Of a stretch of DNA of 64,000 bases, positions 8,119 through 16,746 are shown one piece after another (within the stretch, counting starts at the first letter, position 1; every line of letters begins with the position of its first letter). Under the pieces are notes generated by a model. The model worked only from the letters and a program-made list of their open reading frames with translations. It did no database searches and was not told where the DNA came from. A program made the position numbers and the translations under genes. This stretch comes from VAZQ01 sp045811525 (GTDB taxonomy: Bacteria > Pseudomonadota > Alphaproteobacteria > Rhizobiales > Xanthobacteraceae). The stretch spans positions 1 through 64,000 of the forward strand of contig JBJMTV010000003.1 of assembly GCA_045811525.1 (NCBI GenBank). The letters run 5' to 3'.

Positions 8119-8472
8119 CTACGATGCAGGTGCAGGAGATTCTGCCAGATATTCTGCTCCCACTTCCGGCACGATGAGCGCAATCATCCGTCCGGGGTGC
8201 TCGCGTTGCAGATCGCCGACAAGACCCAACAACGGCGCGTCGAGCCGCCGGTACTGCGCTTCAAACATCAGGAGCTTCGCCGCTCCTGACGACCCCGGCG
8301 TTCTCGGACATGCCCACACGATGAGCTGTATGTGCCCGTGATTGTCCGCAATATAAACGAATGGTAAGCCATAATTCAGCCCAATAGCAGCTTTATCGCC
8401 CGCCCCCTTCCGCGGGGCGCCGAGCGCGAGCAAACCGGCATCGGCCCGAGCCTGCGCAATCAAGACGATCAA
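8119..8472 (-). CDS. Hypothetical protein, possibly a permease tail remnant
   Basis: A 117-residue frame from a TTG. The segment EAQYRRLDAPLLGLV, followed by DLQREHPGRMIALIVPEV, is reminiscent of the cytosolic C-terminal region of some APC-superfamily permeases, but no membrane segments precede it. It may therefore be a 5'-truncated remnant. It lies between the attachment fragment and the NADAR gene, head-to-head with the latter. Codon use looks ordinary. Expression is doubtful. Confidence 0.3.
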   Translation of the reverse strand: MIVLIAQARADAGLLALGAPRKGAGDKAAIGLNYGLPFVYIADNHGHIQLIVWACPRTPGSSGAAKLLMFEAQYRRLDAPLLGLVGDLQREHPGRMIALIVPEVGAEYLAESPAPAS

Positions 8473-8486
8473 TTCAGGAGAAAGTC

Positions 8487-8951
8487 ATGGATATCCGCTC
8501 CGGCTGCGGGTACCCGGGTTCCGCATTGTCCAACTTCGCTCCGCATCCCTTCGTGCTCGATGGCGTGCAATGCGCCTCCATGGAAGGCCTCCTGCAATCG
8601 CTCAAGTTCGACAAGCCTCACATTCAAACGGAGGTCTGCAAGCTTGCTGGGCTCGCAGCCAAATTCCGCGGCAAGAAGCGCAACCGGGCCTGGCAGCGCG
8701 CGCAGACCTTGTGGTGGCAAGGCGCGCCGATGGCGCGCAGCGCGCCCGAATACCAGGCGTTTCTTGATCGCGCTTTTCAAGCCTTGTGCGCGCAAAGTGA
8801 GTCGTTCCGCAAGGCTCTGCTGGCGAGCGGAGATGCGGTAATCACGCATTCCATAGGCAAGAGCAAAGAAACTGAGACGGTGCTCACTGAGCGCGAATTC
8901 TGCTCGCGTCTCATGCGGCTGCGTAGTGGGTTGCATAGCCGAGCGGCGTGA
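8487..8951 (+). CDS. NADAR-domain (YbiA-like) N-glycosidase
   Basis: The 154-residue protein has NADAR-family features: ALSNFAPHPFVLDG near residues 12-25, then CASMEGLLQSLKF, and THSIGKS with a following TEREFCSRLM. Characterised members remove ribose-linked groups, either from riboflavin-pathway intermediates (YbiA) or as ADP-ribose from guanine (phage and plasmid members); which applies here is unknown. The start is supported by AGGAG seven bases before the ATG. It sits just outside the attachment fragment, a position where defence-related or accessory genes often accumulate. Confidence 0.75.
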   Translation: MDIRSGCGYPGSALSNFAPHPFVLDGVQCASMEGLLQSLKFDKPHIQTEVCKLAGLAAKFRGKKRNRAWQRAQTLWWQGAPMARSAPEYQAFLDRAFQALCAQSESFRKALLASGDAVITHSIGKSKETETVLTEREFCSRLMRLRSGLHSRAA

Positions 8952-9720
8952 TCGGCCGCCCAGGCCGGCGCACAGTACCCAGCAGGACGCAATAGCGGCT
9001 CTTCAGCGTCGTATTCACGCAACACGCTACCAAGCGGACCCTACTCCTTAACTTGGAACGGACTTTCACCGGCTGGATCGCACCAGCTTCGGCTGGCGCA
9101 CTCATACGATCACCTCGTCGGGATGCGCGTGCAGATGAGGAATGGAACGGAGGTGCGTGTTGAATAACACGTTGGTAAGCTCCGCCGGCAGCTCAGCTGA
9201 CGGCAACGAGGGGGCCCAGAAGGGGCGAGGGGGGTACCCCAAAGGGACCCGCCCGCGCGCGGGGTGGCCCCCCAAGTTGCATAGTTTCGAGACAGGGTCG
9301 GCCCGCTCACGCCGTCATGCCGCCGCGGTTACCCATGCTCCGATTTGATCTTTTCGCAGGCCTGAACGGATTCATCGTAGAGCAACGTGGTCACTGCAGC
9401 CTTCAGGTTCGCGATAGCGTGAGCCCAGCTGTGTATGGCTCGCCGCTCACGAATGCGGATCGAGGTCGGTTTCTGTCGGCACGATGAGACGGGTTCGCAA
9501 TGAGCGCTAGCACCAATTTGCGATCGGCGTACCTCGCATCTAGATAGAATGCTGAAGCTTGGCTGCACCACACGCGCGATGCGCGTGCCAACTGTCCAAC
9601 CGTGAGTTCATGCCACGCGCACGTTGCACCTCGCAAGCAAATCTGGGATGAGCTGTTCGACGTTGGCGGCCTTGAGCGGCGGCGGTCCGTGTTTCCGATT
9701 TCATTAAATCATAAAGTGCG
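8952..9720. other. Non-coding stretch with a hairpin repeat
   Basis: About 0.77 kb without a supportable gene. Minus-strand frames around 9329-9636 look like pieces of one short protein split between two frames, but no family is recognised. A 34-bp repeat (9067-9100) is listed separately. Confidence 0.5.
9067..9100. repeat. 34-bp dispersed repeat with TTCG-loop hairpin (copy 1)
   Basis: The copy starts CACCGGCTGGATCGCACC and ends TTCGGCTGGCGCA. It differs from 28757-28790 by one base. The core CCAGC-TTCG-GCTGG folds into a perfect 5-bp stem with a stable TTCG tetraloop. Confidence 0.6.
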
Positions 9721-11274
9721 CTAGCGCACCGTCACTGCCTTGAGGCTGTAACTGCCATAAAGGCCGTCGAGATTGCGGCCGGTCAGTGCCCGCACCTGCC
9801 GGTCGAACACCAGCGCATCGGGTCCGCCCCGATAGACCGCGCTGTGCCAAGATCGCATCGAGCCACACTCTGGCGCTGGTATCGTGCGTTTCGGACGGCT
9901 CAGCTCGTCAGCAATCACAAGGGAATCTGGAACTCCCTCCACCATGCTGGGATGGTGTCCGACCAGCAATACACCTGTGATGCGGCTGTTTGGACCTGAC
10001 GACAAGCGCCAGATCGCGGGCTCATAGGAGTTGAGAATGAGAACAACCTTACCTTCGGTCTCCACCTGAACATCGATCGGCTGCGGCGTCCGTTTCGCCT
10101 CAAGGCCGTGGTTGGCGGCATCCGGCTGATAGGCTGAGATCGCCTGCAGCGAGACTGTTTCGGAGAGCTTGAGCATCCGGCACGCGGCAAGAGTCTCATC
10201 GGGCGGGACCGCGCGCAGCTTTTCGAGACCCTCATGCGCTTCGCCATAACAAGAACGCGCATCGTTCACCGCGAAACCGTCCATGCGCGCGATGCAGGCA
10301 TGCCCGTACTTGGACAAATGCGGCGGCGGCACGCCTTCCGCCACGAGGAAATGCCATTGCTTCATGGGCGGAGGCTCCGGCAACGTGACCTCGCGCGTGA
10401 TCACGTAGTCGAGTTTGATGCGGAAGCGGAAATCCGGCGAAATCTTCGATCGGTAAGGCGAGCTCGCACCAAGGACAAAGGCCTCGATCTCCTCCGGTAG
10501 CGGCTTGTGAATGGCTCCGGCTCCTTCGAGCTGCGCAAGTCCAGCTTCGCCGGGCAGAACCTCGGGCCGGGTGACGGGCGAGGCCGCAATCAGATCGGCG
10601 GGATCGAGCGCACGCCGAGCACCCTTCGCACTAACCTGGTCCGGCCGCACGCCGAATGTCCCATCCGGGATCGTAATCTGGATGACCTTGCTCTGGTAGA
10701 TCGCTCGGCTTGGCGGTCGTCCAAACATGACTGCAAGCGCCTTCACGCGAACGATCTCGTCATCGGACGTGCCCGCCTCCAGGAACAACTTGCATTCACG
10801 CTGCTGGAGCGGGAACTCAACGCGATCGGCGGGAATACCCGCCACCGCGACCCTGCGTTCCACCGTAGGAGAAACCGCGATCACCCGCGCGACCCTCCCT
10901 ACATCTCCGGTGAATTCGAAAATCGCATGATATCCCGCGAGGAAAACCGTGATCGGCTTCTCGCCGGCTGTGACGTGAACGCGAGCGGCTTGCATCACCT
11001 CAGGCGGATTTCCGATGACGAGATCGGTCGGGATGCCGCCCTCCCACATGGAAGCGGCGACGAACTCATGCTCGCGCGGAACGTCGGCAAGGGCGCAGGC
11101 GGGGTTCTGCTGCCGCGCTGCCACGATTTGCGAGGACATCTGCATGCGCTCTGGCAGATAGTCCGACATCTGCACGTACACGAGCCCAGCAAGGAGCGCC
11201 GTTGCGGCAGCGACGAGGCCATAGTGAACAAATTGCGAGCGCACCATCTCCTGCCCCTCATCCAGGCGTTTCAT
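9721..11274 (-). CDS. Large membrane-anchored protein of the envelope AAA+ locus
   Basis: No family is recognised. Read from the Met at 11274 (MKRLDEGQEM) the product has about 517 residues: a short cytosolic N-terminus, one hydrophobic segment (HYGLVAAATALLAGLVYVQM, about residues 17-36), then a long hydrophilic, probably periplasmic, part rich in beta-type sequence. Near the end are ILNSYEPAIWRLSSG and GVLLVGHHPSMVEGVP, a repeated-strand-like layout. The frame is open to 11397, so an upstream start is possible; no strong ribosome site settles it. The gene is divergent from the four-gene string at 11437 across a short spacer, which suggests a shared control region and a joint role. Confidence 0.6.
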   Translation of the reverse strand: MKRLDEGQEMVRSQFVHYGLVAAATALLAGLVYVQMSDYLPERMQMSSQIVAARQQNPACALADVPREHEFVAASMWEGGIPTDLVIGNPPEVMQAARVHVTAGEKPITVFLAGYHAIFEFTGDVGRVARVIAVSPTVERRVAVAGIPADRVEFPLQQRECKLFLEAGTSDDEIVRVKALAVMFGRPPSRAIYQSKVIQITIPDGTFGVRPDQVSAKGARRALDPADLIAASPVTRPEVLPGEAGLAQLEGAGAIHKPLPEEIEAFVLGASSPYRSKISPDFRFRIKLDYVITREVTLPEPPPMKQWHFLVAEGVPPPHLSKYGHACIARMDGFAVNDARSCYGEAHEGLEKLRAVPPDETLAACRMLKLSETVSLQAISAYQPDAANHGLEAKRTPQPIDVQVETEGKVVLILNSYEPAIWRLSSGPNSRITGVLLVGHHPSMVEGVPDSLVIADELSRPKRTIPAPECGSMRSWHSAVYRGGPDALVFDRQVRALTGRNLDGLYGSYSLKAVTVR

Positions 11275-11436
11275 CCAGGTTCGCGCGCGAGCCCTCAAGA
11301 AAGCGTTCGCGACGTGCCACCAAGCCCCCGCATGTCGAATGCAGGGGGCGCTTTGCGCCATGTCGTTCAGGACAGGATTAACTATTGGCTTGATCATTCA
11401 CCGCGATAGTCCATATCGCCACAAGCTTCATTAAGC

Positions 11437-12081
11437 GTGCCGATGCACCATGGCCGCGTGAGCAGCAACGACAACCAACCTTCCATGGATGCGGCCAGCT
11501 TGGGGAGCGCGGGGCCCGAGCTGCTCTCCCCTCAGCTTTTGTTGCGGCCGGCACCAACGGCCACCGTTGCGGTGATCGTGATTGGAGTGGCCGCAGGGGC
11601 GGCTTTCTTGTTCAAAGATCGTGTCGGATCAGACGCAACTCACGGCGACATCGGCGACCGCGGCAAAGTGATCTCAGTGGCCGCCGGTGAGACGACCGGC
11701 ACTTTTCGCGTCCTGCCGGACAGTTTCCAAAAATCACCCGGAAGCGTCCTTGCGCAACTCCACATGCCCGAAGCCGAGAAGCAGCGGCTTGCGGAAAAGC
11801 TCGCCGACGGCAGCGTTCGGCTCGCTACCGTGACGGTCTGGGATACGGTCGACGAGGACGGCGATACGGTCGACCTGACGGCCGCCGGTTTCGGCCAGCG
11901 TCTCGTCATCATGCATAAGCCGGTGACGTTTCTTGTCCCGGTGCAGCCGGGCGGCAGCGTCGTGATCCGGGCAGTGCGCGACGGCGGAGGCGGCGTCACG
12001 CTTGGCGTAAGCACGATTCTTGGTCCGTACCGGCTACCTGCGCTCGCGGTCGGTCAGTCGGTGGAGATTCCGGCCCTATGA
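11437..12081 (+). CDS. Membrane-anchored beta-rich protein, first gene of the AAA+ string
   Basis: A 214-residue product from GTG (ATG at 11443 is an alternative). A hydrophobic anchor lies at about residues 40-60 (TATVAVIVIGVAAGAAFLF). The rest is likely exported and beta-rich; VTVWDTVDEDGDTVDL, then HKPVTFLVPVQPGG and AVRDGGGGVTLGV look like sandwich strands and acidic turns. No known family is recognised. Its stop overlaps the next start by four bases (ATGA at 12078-12081), a sign of translational coupling to the ATPase gene. The likely place is the periplasmic face of a membrane complex with the proteins encoded downstream. Confidence 0.65.
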   Translation: MPMHHGRVSSNDNQPSMDAASLGSAGPELLSPQLLLRPAPTATVAVIVIGVAAGAAFLFKDRVGSDATHGDIGDRGKVISVAAGETTGTFRVLPDSFQKSPGSVLAQLHMPEAEKQRLAEKLADGSVRLATVTVWDTVDEDGDTVDLTAAGFGQRLVIMHKPVTFLVPVQPGGSVVIRAVRDGGGGVTLGVSTILGPYRLPALAVGQSVEIPAL

Positions 12082-13274
12082 TCGCGATGCCGCTCGGACC
12101 ACTGATGTCGATCCTGTTCAGCATCGGCTTCATGGCAATGCTGGTGAAATTCCATCCGCCGTTCGCGGCGTTCACGGCGCTGCTCTGTGCCGGCAGTGCT
12201 TTCATCATCGTCTTCTACAAGGGTCGCTACTTTCCGAGGTGGATCATGGACGTGCTGGATCGTCTCACCGACAAGGCCTCGCTGGAAAAAGCCTATGAGG
12301 CGCGGGGCCGCAAGCTCGTCACGATCGACGCCGCGGTGCTGGCCGAAAAGCTCAAGTCGCGCGTCATAGGCCAGGATGCCGCGATCGTGTCCATGGCAGC
12401 CCAACTCCGGCGCCGCCTGGCGGCGCAGCGACCGGACAAGCCGGTTGCCGTGTTCTGCCTGGCAGGGCCGCCCGGCGTCGGCAAGACCCACCTAGCCAAA
12501 GTGCTCGCCCAGGAACTCTACGCCGACAAGGGACACCTGCATTTCTTTGACATGAGCCAGTTCGGTCAGCCGCATGCCGCCGCCAGCCTGTTCGGCCAAG
12601 CCCGCGGCTATGTCGGCTCAACCAGCTACGGCGCCATGACGAGCGCACTGCGCGACGTGCCGGACGCGATCGTACTGCTCGACGAGTTCGAGAAAGCGCA
12701 TCCTGACGTGCACAAGCGCTTTCTGACAGCCTGGAACGATGGATTTGTCACCGAAACGAGCGACGGCGCGAAAATTCCCACAACCGAGGCGATCTTCGTG
12801 CTCACGACCAACGCCGCGTCGCGTCGCATTGGCGAGATCGCGCGCGAATACGCGCACGATGCCGAGGAGACGGATCGCCTCATCAAGCGCGCGCTCTCGG
12901 ACGCGCAGTTTGCACCGGAGGTCTTGTCGCGCATCGACAGCGTGTTCGCGTTCCGCCCGCTTGAGGGGCTCGATATCGCGCGCGTTGTTGCGCTCGAGAT
13001 CGAGTCGCTCTGCAAGCAGTTCGGCCTTGCCATCGAAAGCGGCGGCATCGACGCGGTGATCCTGCTCGATGCCATCGAGGCGCTGCAGAGACGCACGGAT
13101 GGCGGCGTTCGCGACATTTCACGCGCGATCGAGCGCGAGGTCACCGATGGGCTACTCGATGCGCGTGGCAAGGGCGCCAAGACGGTGTGCCTCGTGGCCG
13201 AGGCAGCGGGCGTGCGAGTCGAGATCACGAAAATCGCATCCGACATGCAGCCGGCCGCCGCAAAGGTTGCCTGA
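12078..13274 (+). CDS. Membrane-anchored single-domain Clp/HSP100-like AAA+ ATPase
   Basis: The 398-residue protein has two N-terminal membrane segments (about 5-24 and 29-47) and then one AAA+ module closest to the second ATPase domain (D2) of ClpA/ClpB. Visible motifs are Walker A GPPGVGKT (130-137), Walker B IVLLDEFEKAH with Asp202-Glu203, pore loop GYVG (177-180), sensor 1 LTTNA, an arginine-finger region VLSRIDSVF, and sensor 2 GGVRDISR. The first ATPase domain, the ClpA/B N-domain and an obvious ClpP-binding loop are absent. It is thus likely an active unfoldase or threading motor fixed to the membrane. It overlaps the preceding gene by 4 bp and the following gene by 1 bp. I know of no named system with this layout. 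Confidence 0.85.
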   Translation: MIAMPLGPLMSILFSIGFMAMLVKFHPPFAAFTALLCAGSAFIIVFYKGRYFPRWIMDVLDRLTDKASLEKAYEARGRKLVTIDAAVLAEKLKSRVIGQDAAIVSMAAQLRRRLAAQRPDKPVAVFCLAGPPGVGKTHLAKVLAQELYADKGHLHFFDMSQFGQPHAAASLFGQARGYVGSTSYGAMTSALRDVPDAIVLLDEFEKAHPDVHKRFLTAWNDGFVTETSDGAKIPTTEAIFVLTTNAASRRIGEIAREYAHDAEETDRLIKRALSDAQFAPEVLSRIDSVFAFRPLEGLDIARVVALEIESLCKQFGLAIESGGIDAVILLDAIEALQRRTDGGVRDISRAIEREVTDGLLDARGKGAKTVCLVAEAAGVRVEITKIASDMQPAAAKVA

Positions 13275-14767
13275 TGGGCAAGACCACTGGCGCCACTCCC
13301 GAATTGGGAATGCTGCCGAAAAATGACGAGCGACCGCCCTTCTTTGCGTTTGCCGTCAGCCTTTATCAATCCGATCTCCTGTTCCGCGGCCTCATTGATC
13401 TCGCGATCTCAGGGTTTGCCATTCTGGTGTTCACCGGCGCACTTGCCTCCGCGTTGCACCCGGTGCGCTCGGCCATCACTGCGCTGGTCGGCACCCTCTC
13501 CCGTCCGGCGGGAGAAATCCGCGTCGGCGACCCGGCTCAGTCAACAACGCAGACCACAGGGCCCGGGAGTGAGACCGTCCTGGCGGTCAAAACTCCCCAG
13601 ATCTCCGAAAAGATGATCGAGGGGTCGCCGCCCGCGATCGCGGTTGTGTTGAAGGAAGCCCGCAAGCAGTTGCAAGCCGACGAACCGGAACTGGCGCTCG
13701 ATGCGCTTGCGGCAGCCGACGCGAACGACCCCGCGATCCTGTTCGGCAAGGCGGTCGCGACCCTGTACCTTCCCGGCACCGGACGTGCCCTGATGGTGCA
13801 GCAACTCCTGCGCGGCGCCACCCAGAAGGCGTTTGCGCCAGCCTTCACGCTCAACGGCCTCGTCCTGTTCGGGTTACTTGCGCGTCACGAACGCGGCGAA
13901 CTGCCGGCGGCGGACCGCGTGTCGCTCGACGGTTCGGGGCGCGCGGTTGAGGTCACGGCGGCGCAGCTTGCGTCCGAAGCCGTCCTCTGGTGGCAGCGCG
14001 GCGCGGCTTTCCACGATCCAGAAGCGATGCGGCTCCTTGGCATGGCGGAGGCGCGCGGCTTCAACGGCAAGCGCAACCTGCCCGCGGCGATCGCCTATTG
14101 GCGTGACGCGGCCGCGCGCGGAGATGCGGTCGCACGTTTCGAGCTGGCCCACCTTTATTATCAGGGCATCGGTGTCGAGCCGGATAGCGAAAAGGCCTAC
14201 GAGCTGTTCCGGCAGGCGGCCGATCAGGGCGTCCTGCGTGCGGCGCTCGCGCTTGGGACCACGCTGCTGGCAAAGGGGTTCACCGGCGATGTCGAGGCCA
14301 CGCGCGAAGCGCTGCGGCTCCTGGACGTGGTCGCCAAGAAAAGTCCCGACCCGGCGGAACGCGCCTTCTCACATTGGGTAATAGGCACGTTTCTATCCGA
14401 GGCAGCGCCGCCCGCCCTGCGGGATCCCCCCCGAGCGGTCGACCACTATCGCTTCGCGGCTCGTGGCGCATTTCACCCCGCGCTCAAGTCATTGGCACGC
14501 GCCTATGAGACCGGGATCGGCGTCTCGCGCGATCCGGTCCGTGCGGTCGGATGCCTGATGCTGCTAAAGGCCACCAATTCATCCGAGGCGGAGCCCGAGC
14601 TCTCGCGGCTATCGCAGGCCTTCAGCGCGGAAGAGCTCGCTCGGGCACAACGATTCCGACTGGCGGACGATCCGGCCACCCCGGCATTCGCGTCGGAATA
14701 TGACGTTCGCCAAACACCGCGCGGTCTCTTCAAGCCGGTCAAGTCGAGCTTCGGCGCGGTGCCGTAG
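13274..14767 (+). CDS. Membrane-anchored Sel1-repeat protein
   Basis: A 497-residue protein. The start is at the ATG whose first base is the last base of the ATPase stop (TGATG). One hydrophobic segment is near residues 37-58 (LIDLAISGFAILVFTGALAS). From about residue 110 on it is helical-repeat sequence. Sel1-type repeats are clearest around residues 235-330: DPEAMRLLGMAEARGF, ARFELAHLYYQGIGVEPD, AYELFRQAADQGVLRAAL, and later ALKSLARAYETGIGVSRD. Such repeats bind partner proteins, so it may be the scaffold or substrate adaptor for the neighbouring AAA+ motor. Orientation of the repeat domain relative to the membrane is not clear from sequence. Confidence 0.8.
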   Translation: MGKTTGATPELGMLPKNDERPPFFAFAVSLYQSDLLFRGLIDLAISGFAILVFTGALASALHPVRSAITALVGTLSRPAGEIRVGDPAQSTTQTTGPGSETVLAVKTPQISEKMIEGSPPAIAVVLKEARKQLQADEPELALDALAAADANDPAILFGKAVATLYLPGTGRALMVQQLLRGATQKAFAPAFTLNGLVLFGLLARHERGELPAADRVSLDGSGRAVEVTAAQLASEAVLWWQRGAAFHDPEAMRLLGMAEARGFNGKRNLPAAIAYWRDAAARGDAVARFELAHLYYQGIGVEPDSEKAYELFRQAADQGVLRAALALGTTLLAKGFTGDVEATREALRLLDVVAKKSPDPAERAFSHWVIGTFLSEAAPPALRDPPRAVDHYRFAARGAFHPALKSLARAYETGIGVSRDPVRAVGCLMLLKATNSSEAEPELSRLSQAFSAEELARAQRFRLADDPATPAFASEYDVRQTPRGLFKPVKSSFGAVP

Positions 14768-14797
14768 CTGCCCTCCCCATCGCAGTGAGGCAAAGTC

Positions 14798-15853
14798 GTG
14801 CCAGGTTTTGGATATCGAACGCAGATACCCTTCGTGACGGCACTCGCTCAAGACGGCGAAGCACAGGAGGCCTCGCGTGTGCGCCGCTTGGCCGGGCTCG
14901 GGCTCTTGGCCGGCCTCGCCGCGCTTACATGCCTGCATGTCTGGATCAACCTCGTGCACGTCCCTTGGGAGCGGCCGATGGCCGCTTTGTTCGACAGCGG
15001 CCCTACGATCCGCGAAGGTTGGGCCCCGTGGTATGCACCGCCGCTGTTCGGGGCGATCCTCACGCTCGCGCTTCTTACGCTCTACTTCTGGCGCGCGCGG
15101 CGCTGGACGTTGCCGGCAATCGCCATTGCGGGCTTGTTCGCCGTCGTGTTCGGGGCATGGGCGGCCTATTGGGTCAAGAACATCGGCTACACTTGGTACT
15201 TCATTCCCGGGACCAATGTGATCGATATTCTTAGCATACAGCCGCAAATGGCCGCTCTGGCCTTCGGCCGTGCGGCGCAACTGCTCTCGCAGAACCCTGT
15301 CCTATTGGCGACCGGAGTCGTCGCAGGGCTAGTGGTTGCGCTGGTGCTGCGTGCGCCGTTGCGCGCCGTCAAATCGGTCAGGACCGGGAGCAGTGTCATA
15401 CCGGGCCAAGCCGGCCCACCGGGCGTAGTGCAGGCGGGCTGGCTGGCGCGTGTGGCAACCGCCGCGCTCATGGCGGCGCTGGGAGGTTCTCTCGCCAGCC
15501 TGGGCGTTGCAGCGATTGGGTTCGTTGTGGCGCCGATCGCCGGCCTGATCTGGTTCTTCGTCTCGTTCCGCGACGGCCGCTATTGCTTCACGAACGTGCT
15601 CATCGGCAGCGCGACCATCGCCGCGCTTGCCGGGTTGCCGCTGGCCCTGTTCACGATGCAGCCCTCCTTCGGTCCCGGGTTTGGGAATGCCGGCCGAGGC
15701 TCCAGCATCGGCTTCGATCTGCAGTTCTTCCTGTTCGGCGTAGCCGTCCGCTGCCTTGTGCTCGTGCTGCTGTCGGTTGCAGCCATCAAGATTCCGCTGC
15801 TGCTGTCGCGAACGTTTGCGAATGTTCGCGACAAGGTTCTAGCGTCAGCCTGA
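14798..15853 (+). CDS. Polytopic membrane protein, last gene of the AAA+ string
   Basis: The 351-residue product, from a GTG preceded by GAGG, has about eight hydrophobic segments (roughly residues 31-52, 79-97, 102-125, 165-185, 214-234, 236-256, 263-287 and 305-337). No transporter or enzyme signature is recognised. It begins 30 bp after the Sel1 gene and is the last gene of the co-directional string. It may form the membrane channel or base of the proposed complex. Confidence 0.65.
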   Translation: MPGFGYRTQIPFVTALAQDGEAQEASRVRRLAGLGLLAGLAALTCLHVWINLVHVPWERPMAALFDSGPTIREGWAPWYAPPLFGAILTLALLTLYFWRARRWTLPAIAIAGLFAVVFGAWAAYWVKNIGYTWYFIPGTNVIDILSIQPQMAALAFGRAAQLLSQNPVLLATGVVAGLVVALVLRAPLRAVKSVRTGSSVIPGQAGPPGVVQAGWLARVATAALMAALGGSLASLGVAAIGFVVAPIAGLIWFFVSFRDGRYCFTNVLIGSATIAALAGLPLALFTMQPSFGPGFGNAGRGSSIGFDLQFFLFGVAVRCLVLVLLSVAAIKIPLLLSRTFANVRDKVLASA

Positions 15854-16560
15854 ACGCGCGTGCGGTCGCGAAACGCGGTGAATGTCATTTGACTCGCGGC
15901 TTTCGGTTAGGGGGCCAGTCATGGGGCACGAAGCCTTGCCCTCCCATGTCCTAACCTGACATCACGCAGATCGATAGAATCTCGGGGCCTCTGCTAACCC
16001 CAGCATTCATCGTGTTGCTCTGAGGACGCTACGATGAGGCGCTCTTACGTGCCGGCATTCAGGATTTTAGCAAAACCAAGCGTACGGGCGGCGGCTGTCA
16101 CATCCCTTATCTCAGGCACAACGACGGATTGTTTTCCATTTGCGACGAAACCGAGTCTCTGACCTGGGAAGCAGATCGTGCAAAATTCTCGGGCCGCCAG
16201 ATACAGCTCGTGTGTCCACAACGACACGCTGCCCGGGCATCAGTTCCGAAGTAACTGGAGCCCCACAAAATGGTCTGATTGTCGGAGCGCCATAGCACCT
16301 CGCAGCGCCCGTGCTCGTTTGGGGAGAGGACAATGCCGCACACTGTTTCCTTGCAGATGGCTCCCGCCGTGCCGATCGACCGCATCGGCAATTCGCATCT
16401 GCGTCAACTCAGCATACGCTCGAGCTACGTAGATACTGTGCTGTTCGGCCGGCGCCGCGCAGAGGCGCTTCCGGTCAACATGATTAGTGTTGTCCGGAGC
16501 GGGAGCATCGCTGACCAACTCTAGCCCAAGCCATGGGACCTTGCTGGATTCGCCACCCGT
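15854..16560. other. Gene-poor stretch
   Basis: No firm gene. A plus-strand frame from 16333 to 16524 (63 codons, with GGGGAGAG before its ATG) is possible but has no recognisable motif. Minus-strand frames at 16107-16391 look like two halves of one small protein in different frames (CEVLWRSDNQT in one, SELMPGQRVVVDT in another), so a decayed gene is possible. Confidence 0.4.
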
Positions 16561-16746
16561 CTAGCGCCGATGGCCCAGGCCGATACCTAGTTTTATAGCT
16601 TGCTGACGAAGAGCGCCCACTGTCCGTTTCATTAAGCGCGAAATCTTTGCGACGGGCGTTCGGTTCTTTGAATGCGCCTTCAGCTCACGATGATCTGCTT
16701 TCAACCATGCACGCCGCTTCGTAGCGCTTTTCGCTTTCTTAGCCAT
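16561..16746 (-). CDS. Small basic conserved hypothetical protein
   Basis: A 61-residue basic protein starting MAKKAKSATKRRAWLKAD and ending GIGLGHRR. The middle, PVAKISRLMKRTVGALRQQAIKLG, looks like a helix-turn-helix in which a variable-length recognition helix follows RTVGALRQ. Similar short proteins occur singly in Rhizobiales genomes. It probably binds DNA, but nothing specific is known. The ORF stands alone; the sequence before its ATG contains AGAGGAAATATACA, an acceptable ribosome site. Confidence 0.7.
   Translation of the reverse strand: MAKKAKSATKRRAWLKADHRELKAHSKNRTPVAKISRLMKRTVGALRQQAIKLGIGLGHRR

Noticed and set aside
10507..11409. Plus-strand open frame of 300 codons
   Set aside because: Antisense to the large anchored protein of the AAA+ locus. 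The minus-strand product has a membrane anchor and balanced composition; this one does not.
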